Assembly: GCF_014467015.1 (NCBI RefSeq)
Contig: NZ_CP058559.1
Span: 372,001-436,000, forward strand
Source of the DNA: Alkalicella caledoniensis
GTDB lineage: Bacteria > Bacillota > Proteinivoracia > Proteinivoracales > Proteinivoracaceae
Reading direction: 5' to 3'
Length of the DNA: 64,000 bases
Shown: positions 17,731-26,878 of the stretch, piece by piece
Numbering within the stretch: the stretch's first letter is position 1
How the letters are laid out: each line of letters starts with the position of its first letter
Notes under the pieces: model-generated
Told to the model about the DNA's origin: nothing
The model's input: only the letters and a program-made list of their open reading frames with translations
Database searches by the model: none
Program-made: the position numbers and the translations under genes

Positions 17731-19020
17731 CTATTTTTTTGCTCTTTTGGAGTTTATCTCCCATTTACCTTGTCTTATTAAGTGTACAAGGGGGATCCTT
17801 GATGGACATACAAAGGAACAACATCCACACTCAATACAATTAAACAAGTGATACTCTTGAGCATCATCGTGCATACTTTTTCTTGAATATGCAGCTAGGT
17901 AGTTAGGCATTAAGTACATTGGACATGCATCTACACAACGCGCACATTTTATACAAGTTTTTTCTTCTACTAATTCTACTTCATCCTCTGTAAGAACTAG
18001 GATTCCAGAAGTCCCTTTTGTAACGATTTCATCTAAGTTTGCAACAGCACGTCCCATCATCGGACCACCTGAAATAATCTTAGCAGCATTTTCTTTTAAA
18101 CCACCACATTGCTCAAGAACTTCTTTAAAAGTAGTTCCTACTTTAACTAACAGGTTCTTTGGCTCTACTACACCTTTACCAGTTATGGTAACTCCTCTTT
18201 CAAAAAGAGGCTTGTCTTCTTTGATGGCTTCATAAATTGCTGCTGCTGTGTAAACATTATTTACTAATGCGCCAACATCAACAGGTAGACCTCCAACAGG
18301 TACTTCTTTGTCTAAAATTGCCTTAATAAGTTGTTTTTCTCCACCTTGTGGATACTTAACTTCTAATGTAGCAACCTCAATGTTATCATAAGCTTCTGAT
18401 GCTTTACGTAGTGCTTCAATGGCGTCTGGTTTGTTTAATTCAATACCAATATAGCCTTTTTGGGCACCAGTAGCTTTAAGTAGAGCCCTTAAGCCATAAA
18501 CAATCTTTTCCGGCTGTTCAATCATTATTCTGTGATCAATTGTTAAATAAGGCTCACACTCTGCTCCGTTTAAAAGGATTGTATCAAATTTTTTCCCTTC
18601 GGGAGCAGAAAGTTTTACATGGGTTGGGAATGCTGCTCCACCCATACCAACAAGACCTGCTTCTTTTACTATACTTCTGATCTCTTCTGGTGTTAGGCTG
18701 TCAATATCCCTAACGTTTTTCACCTCAAACTTACTGTTTTGCTCACCTTCAATGACAATGTGCTTCTCAGTGACTTCTACTACTTTACCAGTGATGCTTG
18801 AATGGATAGGTGCTGAAACAAACTTGTCACTTTCAGCAATTTTTTGCCCAACTACAACATCTTGTCCTTTTTCAACTATTGGTTGACAAGGTGCTCCGAT
18901 GTGTTGTTGTAAAGGAAGCGTTACTTTTTTGGGTTCACCCATTACTTCAATTGCTTTCCCTTGAGAAAGTTCTTTGTTGTACAGTGGGTGTATACCGCCT
19001 TTAAAGCTTCTCTTTTCCAA
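17731..19020 (-). CDS. rnfC: Rnf complex subunit C
   Basis: Membrane-associated, NADH-binding subunit of ferredoxin:NAD oxidoreductase. Order of parts: an N-terminal lipoyl-like RnfC domain (residues 1-95), the NuoF-like nucleotide/FMN-binding GMGGAAFPTHVKL and LLNGAECEPYLT, an SLBB-type domain, and two 4Fe-4S motifs CIKCARCVDAC and CIECGCCSFVC. The TTG at 19020 lies eight bases after AAAGGGG and is the better start; the in-frame GTG at 19029 lies in that ribosome site. First gene of rnfCDGEAB. Confidence 0.96.
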   Translation of the reverse strand: MEKRSFKGGIHPLYNKELSQGKAIEVMGEPKKVTLPLQQHIGAPCQPIVEKGQDVVVGQKIAESDKFVSAPIHSSITGKVVEVTEKHIVIEGEQNSKFEVKNVRDIDSLTPEEIRSIVKEAGLVGMGGAAFPTHVKLSAPEGKKFDTILLNGAECEPYLTIDHRIMIEQPEKIVYGLRALLKATGAQKGYIGIELNKPDAIEALRKASEAYDNIEVATLEVKYPQGGEKQLIKAILDKEVPVGGLPVDVGALVNNVYTAAAIYEAIKEDKPLFERGVTITGKGVVEPKNLLVKVGTTFKEVLEQCGGLKENAAKIISGGPMMGRAVANLDEIVTKGTSGILVLTEDEVELVEEKTCIKCARCVDACPMYLMPNYLAAYSRKSMHDDAQEYHLFNCIECGCCSFVCPSRIPLVHLIRQGKWEINSKRAKK

Positions 19021-19131
19021 AAATATCACCCCTTTATTAAATATGGTTTTTATAAAAATTTGTATCTACCTGAATAAATACAAAATTCTGGCGGTGAAAG
19101 AATTAACTTACACATTTAAATTCAGTACAAA

Positions 19132-19154
19132 GAGGCGGTAATAGCAACCGCCTC
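19132..19154 (-). terminator. Hairpin downstream of aspA
   Basis: GAGGCGGT (19132-19139) pairs with ACCGCCTC (19147-19154) across a seven-base loop, six bases after the aspA stop. There is no long T-run on either side, so it is a likely but not textbook intrinsic terminator. It separates aspA from the rnf operon. Confidence 0.6.
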
Positions 19155-19159
19155 AGAAT

Positions 19160-20572
19160 TTATTCCAACAATTCCTTGCCAGCAATACCAGGTTTTGTCA
19201 TTTCATAAGGATTTAAAATAGTATTTAACTCCTCCTCTGACAATATGCCTCTTTCTATGACTATCTCTCTAACAGATCTTCCAGTTGCCAGTGCTTCTTT
19301 AGCTACCTGCGAGGCGGTCTCATAGCCCACATGGGGGTTTATCGCTGTAACAATTCCTATACTTTGCTGTACTAGCTCTTGACACCTTTCAACATTTGCT
19401 GTGATTCCTTTTACACATTTTTCTGCGAAAACTGTTACCACATTTCTTAGGATATCTAGTGATTGTAATAAATTAAAAGTAAGAACAGGTTCCATAACGT
19501 TTAGTTCTAGTTGTCCAGCCTCCGAGGCTAAACATATGGTATGGTCATTGCCTATGATTTGAAATGACACTTGATTTACTACCTCTGCCATAACTGGGTT
19601 AACTTTTCCAGGCATTATGGATGATCCTGGTTGCATACTGGGTAAGTTTATTTCGTTAAAACCACATTTAGGCCCAGATGCTAGTAATCGCAGGTCATTG
19701 GCTATTTTAGACAAATTAACTGCACAAATTTTTAAATTTGCAGAAATGGCCACGTATGTGTCTGTGTTTTGGGTTGCATCTACTAAGTTCTCAGCACCGT
19801 ATAAATCAAATCCTGTGTTTTCTTTGAGCTTTTGTACAACTGTTTCGATATACTCAGGGTCTGCATTTAAACCAGTACCCACTGCAGTGGCTCCCATATT
19901 TATTTCAAGTAAGCCATCAAGGGAATGTTTTATACGTTTTACATCTCTACCTATAAGGCGGGCATATGCGCCGAATTCTTGTCCAAGTCTTATGGGCACT
20001 GCATCTTGGAGATGAGTCCTCCCCATTTTTAGCACTCCATTGAACTCTTCTTCTTTCAAAGATAAGGCATCAACTAAATTGTTTAAAGCGCCTAGCACTC
20101 CATCTGCTAAAGAAAGTGATGCAAGTCTAATGGCAGTGGGAAATACATCGTTTGTTGATTGAGCCATGTTAACATGGGTGTTTGGCGAAACTAACAAATA
20201 GTCTCCTCTTTTGCCACCTAAAATCTCTATAGCTCTGTTTGCAATAACTTCGTTGGCGTTCATGTTAAATGATGTACCTGCACCACCTTGGATAGCGTCT
20301 ACAACAAAGAACTCATGAAACTGACCAGCTAGAATTTCATCGCATGCAGTAACTATAGCGTCGCATGTTTTTTGATTTAGCCTACCTACTTCAAAATTAG
20401 CTTGAGCTGCAGCCTTTTTGACATGTGCGAGAGCCAATATTAAAGATTTATGGGGCGGATAGCCAGTGATTTGGAAGTTTTCCATTGCTCGCATAGTCTG
20501 AATTCCATAATAAACTTCTTCGTTTAATTCCTTTTCTCCTAACAAATCCCTTTCACAACGATAGGATGCCAA
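19160..20572 (-). CDS. aspA: Aspartate ammonia-lyase
   Basis: Reversible deamination of L-aspartate to fumarate and ammonia in the cytosol. A 470-residue class II fumarase/aspartase. The signature loop SSIMPGKVNPV is near residue 315. The N-terminal YYGIQTMRAMENFQITG is the aspartase form, whereas fumarase C usually has RSxENF. The start is a TTG nine bases after GGAGG. It sits alone between rex and the rnf operon, with two inverted repeats upstream suggesting its own control. Confidence 0.93.
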   Translation of the reverse strand: MASYRCERDLLGEKELNEEVYYGIQTMRAMENFQITGYPPHKSLILALAHVKKAAAQANFEVGRLNQKTCDAIVTACDEILAGQFHEFFVVDAIQGGAGTSFNMNANEVIANRAIEILGGKRGDYLLVSPNTHVNMAQSTNDVFPTAIRLASLSLADGVLGALNNLVDALSLKEEEFNGVLKMGRTHLQDAVPIRLGQEFGAYARLIGRDVKRIKHSLDGLLEINMGATAVGTGLNADPEYIETVVQKLKENTGFDLYGAENLVDATQNTDTYVAISANLKICAVNLSKIANDLRLLASGPKCGFNEINLPSMQPGSSIMPGKVNPVMAEVVNQVSFQIIGNDHTICLASEAGQLELNVMEPVLTFNLLQSLDILRNVVTVFAEKCVKGITANVERCQELVQQSIGIVTAINPHVGYETASQVAKEALATGRSVREIVIERGILSEEELNTILNPYEMTKPGIAGKELLE

Positions 20573-20592
20573 TTTTTTTTGCCTCCTTAGAT

Positions 20593-20614
20593 AATAATCA
20601 TCATAATGATTATT
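20593..20614. promoter_or_regulatory. Inverted repeat upstream of aspA (proximal)
   Basis: AATAATCAT and ATGATTATT form a perfect 9-bp inverted repeat around a 4-bp spacer, 21 bp before the aspA start. Position and AT-rich palindromic form suit a repressor operator. It resembles Fur-family boxes in composition, but the regulator is not identified. Confidence 0.45.
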
Positions 20615-20616
20615 TT

Positions 20617-20648
20617 ATTACTGAAATCAAAATATTAATTTCAGTAAT
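20617..20648. promoter_or_regulatory. Inverted repeat upstream of aspA (distal)
   Basis: ATTACTGAAAT (20617-20627) and ATTTCAGTAAT (20638-20648) form a perfect 11-bp inverted repeat with a 10-bp spacer, two bases from the proximal repeat. No T-tract follows, so a terminator for rex is less likely than a DNA-binding site. It could also be an RNA hairpin in the aspA leader. Confidence 0.45.
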
Positions 20649-20696
20649 ATTATTCTATTTCCAACATCGAATTCCTGCTTTTTAACATAAATGTAA

Positions 20697-21317
20697 TTAT
20701 AAATAATATGCTAAGGCTTGAAGCTCTGTTGTAACATCGGAGTTTTGAACTTTTACATCCATAGGACCTTGTATAAGAGCAGGTGCAAAATTTAGTATAA
20801 CTTTTATTCCAGAATTAATCAACTGGTCTGCTACGTTTTGTGCAGCTTGTGCAGGTACGGTAATTATTCCCATTTTTATTTTTTTCTCTTTGACTACGGC
20901 GGGCAGTTCTTCCATTGACTTAACTTCTAGACTCCCGAATTTTTCACCAATTTTAGATGGGTGTCCATCAAAAAGGGCTACTATTCTCGTGTTTGCACTT
21001 TGGTAACGGTTATACTGACATAGTGCAACACCTAGATTACCCATACCCACTAAGGCGATGGGTATCTCTTTGTCAAGGCCTAGTATACCAGTAAGCTTTT
21101 CAGAAAGCTCAATAACCCTATAGCCCATACCTTTGACACCAAAATCACCAAAAATCGATAGATCTTTACGGATTTGAGCAGGGTTTAGGTTTAGGTCCTC
21201 ACCCATTTGCTGGGAAGAAATGGTTTCGATGTCCCTTTCTACCAATTGCTGTAAGTATCTTAAGTAAACTGGGAGTCGTTTTATAACTACGTCTGGAATC
21301 TTATGAAATTTAGTCAT
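20697..21317 (-). CDS. rex: Redox-sensing transcriptional repressor Rex
   Basis: Dimeric repressor that senses the NADH/NAD ratio. The first 75 residues form the winged-helix domain (IKRLPVYLRYLQQL, then NPAQIRKDLSIFGDFG, the recognition part). The rest is a Rossmann domain with VGMGNLGVAL and a swapped C-terminal helix. The ATG at 21317 has AGGAGG seven bases upstream; an in-frame extension of 22 residues to 21383 is rejected. About 206 residues, normal for Rex. It probably controls fermentation and redox genes such as those around it. Confidence 0.96.
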   Translation of the reverse strand: MTKFHKIPDVVIKRLPVYLRYLQQLVERDIETISSQQMGEDLNLNPAQIRKDLSIFGDFGVKGMGYRVIELSEKLTGILGLDKEIPIALVGMGNLGVALCQYNRYQSANTRIVALFDGHPSKIGEKFGSLEVKSMEELPAVVKEKKIKMGIITVPAQAAQNVADQLINSGIKVILNFAPALIQGPMDVKVQNSDVTTELQALAYYL

Positions 21318-21383
21318 ATTTTTTCCTCCTATATCTTTTTTAGAGTAAAATAATTTTAAGTAATCCTTTTGTAATAGTACCAC

Positions 21384-21950
21384 ATTTCACGTAATCTTGT
21401 AAATAATTTCTTATTTTTAGTACCTTTTGTATAATAAATTAGCGGTTAGAAATAGTTCTATAGACTAATGGCTAATGGCTTATTATGTGTGTTTTTTAAA
21501 TTGCTACAGAAACGTCGTTCTTCTGCTACATGCTGGGTCTAAAAGCAGAGCCTTCTTTAACTACATGCTGGGTCTATTTTTTTTATTAGTTTTAGGGTAG
21601 TTATACGATGCTTGCTATTTGATTTTCTTATTTAAGTGTACGGTAATAAGGAGTGTAACAGAAACCTGTTTCATAAGTAGCATGCTGGGTCAAAGGCTTA
21701 ACGGAAACGTCTATATCCTGTAATCATGCTGGGTCATTAGGGAAATTAGGAATTTCTATTCTGAAGCTGATAAGTAATACCTATAGGAATAGCTTTAATT
21801 ACAACACGGAGTTAAATCTGTTTTTTTAAGATCTATTAGTAGGATTGTTAATTTGTAAGAATTTTTATTTGTTAAAACATTGCTGGAGTCATTTTTCATT
21901 GAGACTTTCACGGTTAAGATCAAAAAGAAAATAGACATATCTTGCTACGT
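21384..21950. other. Non-coding region between rex and fdhA
   Basis: About 570 bp without a convincing gene on either strand. It is bounded by the fdhA terminator on the right and the rex promoter area on the left. Besides the four-copy motif, it contains several short AT-rich stretches and no recognisable riboswitch. It could hold a small RNA, an extended rex leader or a protein-binding array. Confidence 0.6.
21529..21735 (-). repeat. Four copies of GACCCAGCATG
   Basis: Read on the minus strand, the identical 11-mer GACCCAGCATG occurs at 21735-21725, 21691-21681, 21574-21564 and 21539-21529. The copies form two pairs with start-to-start distances of 44 and 35 bp, about 107 bp apart. A related degenerate copy lies near 21879-21890. 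Related sequence (acagaaac on the + strand) lies near both pairs, implying that a larger unit was duplicated. No known element was recognised. Confidence 0.8.
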
Positions 21951-21984
21951 AAAAAGCAGTAACGCTGTTGCGTTACTGCTTTTT
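21951..21984. terminator. Strong terminator after fdhA
   Basis: A perfect 10-bp stem GCAGTAACGC/GCGTTACTGC (21956-21965 with 21970-21979), loop TGTT, flanked by five A and five T. It sits four bases beyond the fdhA stop and can act in both directions. Confidence 0.92.
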
Positions 21985-21987
21985 ATA

Positions 21988-24675
21988 CTATAGCTTCTCC
22001 ACTTTTACTGCACAGGACTTTAGTTCTGGTGTTTTGGATACTGGGTCAGTGGCTGGGTTTGTTAAGAGGTTAACAGCTGCTTCCGAGAAGTGGAATGTCA
22101 TAAATACTACATTTGGTGCCACTTTTTCTGTAAGTTGAACCTTTGTAGTTAGCTCTCCCCTTCTTGATGTAACCTTCACCATTTCTCCGTTTTCTATCCC
22201 TAGTTTTTTAGCAGTTTTGGGGTTTATTTCTAGTAGTTCTTCATTCCTATGAGCCTTCAAACCTTTAGCTCTACGGGTCATTGATCCTGAATGGTAGTGG
22301 TACAGTGATCTACCAGTTGTAAGTATAAGTGGGTATTCACTGTCAGGGATCTCTTGTGAATCCCTATGTGTTACAGCTTTAAATTTCCCTTTACCTATTG
22401 GGAAAGCATCCTTATGAAGATAGGGTGTCCCTGGATGATCAGGTGTTGGACAAGGCCAATGTAAGCCATTTTCCTCTAGCCTATCATAGCTAATGCCACC
22501 ATATGATGGGGTTACAAGGGCTATTTCTTTCATTATATCTTCAGCACTTTGATACTCCCAGTTAGCCCCAAGACTATTTGCAATCTCAGTTAGTATCAAC
22601 CAATCGGGTTTTGCTTCACCCCTAGGGGAAATAGCCTTTCTTACCCTTTGAACCCTTCTTTCTGTATTTGTAAAAGTTCCATTTTTTTCTGCAAAGGTCA
22701 CAGCAGGCAAGACAACGTCAGCCATTTGAGCAGTCTCAGTTAAGAATATGTCTTGAACAACTAAGAAGTCTAATTTATTCAAAGCTTCAACAACATGTTT
22801 TGAGTCTGGGTCTGTAAGAACTGGGTTTTCACCCATTATATACATAGCCTTTATGGTACCTTCCATGGCTCCTTCGAGCATGCCTGAAATTGTAAGACCT
22901 GCTTTATCAGATAGTTTTACACCCCATGCCTTTTGGAATTTTTCCTTTACTTCTGGGTTTGTTACCTGTTGGTAGCCCGTATATACAACTGGAAGGGCAC
23001 CCATATCACATGCACCTTGAACATTATTTTGTCCTCTCAGTGGATTAACACCTGCGTGTTCCCTGCCTACATTTCCTGTGGCAAGGGCTAGATTGGCAAT
23101 GGCTAATACACTATCAACACCTGTTGTATGTTGGGTTATACCCATTGTATATAGTACTGCTGCACCGTCACATTCAGCGTATATTTTAGCAGCTATTTCT
23201 ATATCTTCTGCTCTCACTCCACAGATTACGGCAACCTTTTCTGGAGTATAATCTCTAACTGCTTCTTTTACAGCTTCGAAGTTTTCTGTTCTTTCTTCTA
23301 TATAACTCATATCAATTAAGTCATCTCGAACAATTACGTGCAACAGACCGTTTAAAATGGCTATATTAGTACCTGGGCGTATTTGTAAAAACACATCTGC
23401 ATACTTAGCAATTTCAATTCTTCTAGGGTCAATAACTACAAGTTTTGCACCTTTTTTTACTGCCTGTTTAACCCTTATCCCAATTACAGGGTGTGCTTCT
23501 GTTGTATTTGATCCAATTATTAAAATCCCTTTTGTATCGGCAATCTCTGCGATTGTGTTTGTCATTGCCCCGCTACCTAACGAAGTGGCTAGACCAGCCA
23601 CAGTTGCAGCGTGTCAGAGTCGTGCGCAGTGATCAATGTTATTTGTGCCTAGTACTGATCTAAAGAATTTTTGGAATAAGTAGTTGTCTTCATTTGTACA
23701 ACGGGCAGAGCTTAGGCCAGCAAAGCTATCAGAGCCATGTTTTTCTTTAATTAAAGATAACTTATTTGAAATAAGCTCCATAGCTTCTTCCCAAGATGCT
23801 TCCTTGAGTTCTCCATCTTTTCTTATAAGAGGTGTTTTTAGTCTATCAGGGCTGTGTACAAAATCCCAACCAAATCGCCCTTTTACACAAAGATGGCCAT
23901 GATTTACTGCACTGTCAAAGTTGCTAGTTACCCCAACAATTTCGTCACTTTTCACTTCAAGGTAGTAGTTGCATCCTACACCGCAATAAGAGCAGGTTGT
24001 TAGAACTTTTTCAGTTTCCCAAGCTCTAGCCTTTCCCTTTGAGATTTTTGATGTCAATGCACCTACTGGACAAACGGATACGCATTGTCCACAATAAACA
24101 CAGTTTCCTAGTTCTAGTTCCTTATTAAAGGGAGCTGAAATTGTTGTGTTAAATCCCCTGTTTGCAAAATCAATTACGTTATTTCCTTGGATCTCATCAC
24201 ATATTCCTACACATCTTCCGCATAGAATACATTTTTCATAATCCCTTGCTATAAATGGGTTAGGATCTTCAACATACCTTTCACTTACTTCCCCTTCAAA
24301 CCTGCTGTCTTCAACACCATAATCATAGCTATATTCCATGAGCTTACAAGTGCCCGCAGCTTCACATGTCATACAATCTTGAGGGTGGTTTGCAAGTAGC
24401 AGTTCTAGTATATGCTTTCTTGCTTTTGTTACTTTCTCACTTTTAGAATGGACTACCATACCATCATATACTGGAAATACACAAGAAGCTGGGAGATTTC
24501 TGTTTCCTTCAATTTCCACTACACAAATCCTACAAGATCCAGAACTTTTTATTTGTGGGTGGTGGCAAAAGGTAGGTATCTCAACACCTGCATGTTTTGC
24601 TGCTTGTATAACAGTGCTACCTTTGGGGACAGACACCTTTTTACCGTCTATGGTTATGGATATGTGTTCCATCAT
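21988..24675 (-). CDS. fdhA: Selenocysteine formate dehydrogenase, catalytic subunit
   Basis: One 895-residue protein interrupted by an in-frame TGA at 23616-23614, read as selenocysteine 354 (CARL-U-HAATVAGLA, where the family has CARLUHxxTVAGL). Two pieces appear if TGA is treated as stop. Parts in order: [2Fe-2S] (C36, C47, C50, C64), His-Cys3 cluster (H96, C100, C103, C109), two 4Fe-4S motifs (148-158, 191-201), the cofactor-domain 4Fe-4S cluster (C227, C230, C234), then the bis-molybdopterin Mo/W domains. This layout matches NAD/ferredoxin-linked FdhA. Oxidises formate to CO2, or the reverse. It follows the NuoF-like gene by about 20 bp. Confidence 0.96.
23581..23616 (-). promoter_or_regulatory. 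Bacterial SECIS element in fdhA
   Basis: Directly after the TGA, the minus strand holds GTGGCT-GGTCT-AGCCAC (hairpin 23601-23585): a perfect 6-bp stem with loop GGTCT, 18 bases from the TGA. This is the spacing and apical loop of the known fdhF element recognised by SelB, and it supports UGA decoding as selenocysteine. Confidence 0.9.
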
Positions 24676-24696
24676 CTCACTTCCTCTCCATGGGTT

Positions 24697-26490
24697 TTAT
24701 CCTTTATATATTGCATTAAACTTGCACTTTTCCACGCACGCCCCACATTTTATGCAAACTTCAGGGTCTATTTCATGTAATTTCTTCACTTCACCTGTTA
24801 TAGCGCTTACAGGACATACTTTCTTGCATAGAGTACATGCCTTACAAAGCTCAGGTTTAATTTTATATGTTGTAAGGGAAGAACATGCTCCAGCAGGACA
24901 ACGTTTGTCTTTGATGTGTGCTTCGTATTCATGACGGAAATATTGCAAGGTGCTTAGAATTGGGTTCGGAGCTGTTTGCCCTAGCCCACATAGTGAGGTT
25001 AGTTTTATGCTCTCTCCTACTTCTTCAAGGAGTTCTATATCACCTTCTTTTCCTTCACCTTCTGTAATTCGCTCTAGGATCTCAAGCATCCTTTTTGTTC
25101 CTTCTCGACATGGCGTACATTTGCCACAGGACTCACTTTGGGTGAAGTTTAAGAAAAATTTGGCTAAGTCTACCATGCATGTGGACTCATCCATAACAAC
25201 AAGGCCTCCAGAGCCCATCATTGCGCCGGCATCTATAAGGGAGTCATAATCTACGGGTAGGTCTAAAAGTTCCTCTGGAATACACCCTCCTGAAGGTCCT
25301 CCTATTTGGACCGCTTTAAATTTCTTGTTATCTGTTACTCCTCCACCAATGTCATAGATAATTTCCCGCAGTGAGATACCCATAGGTACTTCTGCTAATC
25401 CCGTATTATTTATTTTACCAGTTAAAGCAAAAACCTTTGTTCCTTTACTCTTTTCAGTGCCTATTGAAGCAAACCAATCTGCACCTTTTTCATATATAAC
25501 AGGAACATTTGCAAATGTTTCTACATTATTTATGTTTGAAGGTTTATCCCAAAGTCCCCTTACTGCAGGAAATGGTGGTCTTGGTCTAGGCATCCCTCTC
25601 TTACCCTCAATTGACGCCATAAGAGCTGTTTCTTCACCACAAACGAAAGCACCTGCTCCTTCTTTAATCTGTAGTTTAAAGCTAAAGCCCGATCCTAGGA
25701 GGTCATCCCCTAATAGTCCAAACTCTTCTGCCTGATTTATTGCTGTACGAAGTCGTCGTATGGCTAAAGGATATTCTGCCCTTACATAAACATAGCCTTC
25801 ATCTGCCCCTATGGCATAACCAGCTATTATCATACCTTCTATAAGGCTATGGGGGTCACCTTCAAGGATACTTCTATCCATAAATGCTCCTGGATCTCCT
25901 TCATCTGCATTACAAATTATATACTTTTTGTCGCTTTCAGACTTGCTTGCGAATTCCCATTTTAAACCAGTTGGGAAGCCACCACCGCCTCTACCCCTTA
26001 GTCCTGATTTTTTCATCTCTTCCACTGCTTGCTGTGGGGTCATATCATTTAATACTTTACCTAAGGCTTCATAGCCGCCTTTGCCTATATACTCATGTAT
26101 ATCTTCAGGGTTTATATATCCACAGTTTCTTAAGGCTATCCTTAACTGTTTTTTATAAAAATCTATTTCCTTATAAGAAGGGATTTTTGTCTCGCTTTGA
26201 GGAGGAGAATATAATAATTCCTTTACAATTCTACCTTTTAATAAGTGCTCATTAACTATTTTTTCTGTATCTTCTGGTGTTACCCTTGTATAGAAAGTAC
26301 CCTCAGGGTATACAATTGCTACGGGTCCCATCTCACAAAAACCATGACAACCTGTTTCCACAACTAAAAATTCATTTTCTAAATTATTGCTATCTAAGTT
26401 ACTCTTAAATCCATCTACTACTTTATTTGTTCCTGATGATACACAGCCAGTACCAGAACAAACCAAAATGTGTCCACGATAAATAGACAT
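24697..26490 (-). CDS. NuoF-like NADH/FMN subunit (HydB/HndC type)
   Basis: A 597-residue flavin subunit that exchanges electrons with NAD(H). An N-terminal thioredoxin-like [2Fe-2S] domain (CSGTGC and ETGCHGFC) is followed by the NADH site GRGGGGFPTGLKWEF and the FMN site CNADEGDPGAFMDR. Then come an SLBB domain, the cluster motif SCGKCTPCREG, and a C-terminal two-cluster ferredoxin domain (CKACTLCKKVC, CIKCGACVEKC). The extra ends distinguish it from respiratory NuoF and match electron-bifurcating hydrogenase or formate dehydrogenase complexes. It lies between the 2Fe-2S protein and fdhA. Confidence 0.93.
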   Translation of the reverse strand: MSIYRGHILVCSGTGCVSSGTNKVVDGFKSNLDSNNLENEFLVVETGCHGFCEMGPVAIVYPEGTFYTRVTPEDTEKIVNEHLLKGRIVKELLYSPPQSETKIPSYKEIDFYKKQLRIALRNCGYINPEDIHEYIGKGGYEALGKVLNDMTPQQAVEEMKKSGLRGRGGGGFPTGLKWEFASKSESDKKYIICNADEGDPGAFMDRSILEGDPHSLIEGMIIAGYAIGADEGYVYVRAEYPLAIRRLRTAINQAEEFGLLGDDLLGSGFSFKLQIKEGAGAFVCGEETALMASIEGKRGMPRPRPPFPAVRGLWDKPSNINNVETFANVPVIYEKGADWFASIGTEKSKGTKVFALTGKINNTGLAEVPMGISLREIIYDIGGGVTDNKKFKAVQIGGPSGGCIPEELLDLPVDYDSLIDAGAMMGSGGLVVMDESTCMVDLAKFFLNFTQSESCGKCTPCREGTKRMLEILERITEGEGKEGDIELLEEVGESIKLTSLCGLGQTAPNPILSTLQYFRHEYEAHIKDKRCPAGACSSLTTYKIKPELCKACTLCKKVCPVSAITGEVKKLHEIDPEVCIKCGACVEKCKFNAIYKG

Positions 26491-26503
26491 TTTGTTACCC
26501 CCT

Positions 26504-26878
26504 TTACTGTTTTTCTATTCTCCCAATTACTGCTTCCTTAACAATATTGTTATTAACTATATGCTCAGCTACTATTTTCCTCGCTATATCCTTTGTTACT
26601 AGTCCATAGGTTATTCTATCTTCCCCTGGGATAATCACATCAATTAATGGTTCATGTTGACACATACCAATACAGCCTGTTTGTGTTATGTTCACCTTTA
26701 AGTTTCTTTTGTTTATCTCTTCGAGAATAGTAAGCATCGCATCCCTTGCGCCTGCAGCGATTCCACAGGTTCCCATACCTACTATAACTTGAACACCTGT
26801 ATTTTGCCTGGTTATTTCGTTTCTTTCTTGCTCTACCCTTAGCCTTCTTAAATCTTCTAAGCTTTTAATTTTACTCAT
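26504..26878 (-). CDS. [2Fe-2S] ferredoxin-domain protein (HndB-like)
   Basis: A 124-residue thioredoxin-like [2Fe-2S] protein: an N-terminal coil with SLEDLRRLRVEQ, then MGTCGIAAGARDAM with one Cys, and TQTGCIGMCQHEP with two more. It matches the small HndB subunit of NADP-reducing hydrogenases. It starts by overlapping the HATPase gene by four bases. It likely shuttles electrons within the NuoE/NuoF/FdhA assembly. The fourth cluster ligand is not obvious: only three cysteines are visible. Confidence 0.88.
   Translation of the reverse strand: MSKIKSLEDLRRLRVEQERNEITRQNTGVQVIVGMGTCGIAAGARDAMLTILEEINKRNLKVNITQTGCIGMCQHEPLIDVIIPGEDRITYGLVTKDIARKIVAEHIVNNNIVKEAVIGRIEKQ

Noticed and set aside
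19160-20572. Class II fumarase (fumC)
   Set aside because: The N-terminal GIQTMRAMENFQITG pattern is that of aspartase; fumarases normally have an RS-x-ENF form there.
21361-21420. Rex operator for autoregulation upstream of rex
   Set aside because: I could not find a two-sided TTGTTAA-N4-TTAACAA or TTGTGAA-type palindrome here; only loose AT-rich resemblance.
21384-21950. CRISPR array or known riboswitch from the four-copy motif
   Set aside because: The repeat is only 11 bp, the spacings are unequal (44, 107, 35), there are no cas genes, and no riboswitch consensus that I know fits.
23601-23616. Frameshift or nonsense mutation splitting formate dehydrogenase into two genes
   Set aside because: Both parts are in the same frame, the single TGA stands at the known Sec position and a textbook SECIS hairpin follows it. 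A selenoprotein explains all of this better than decay.
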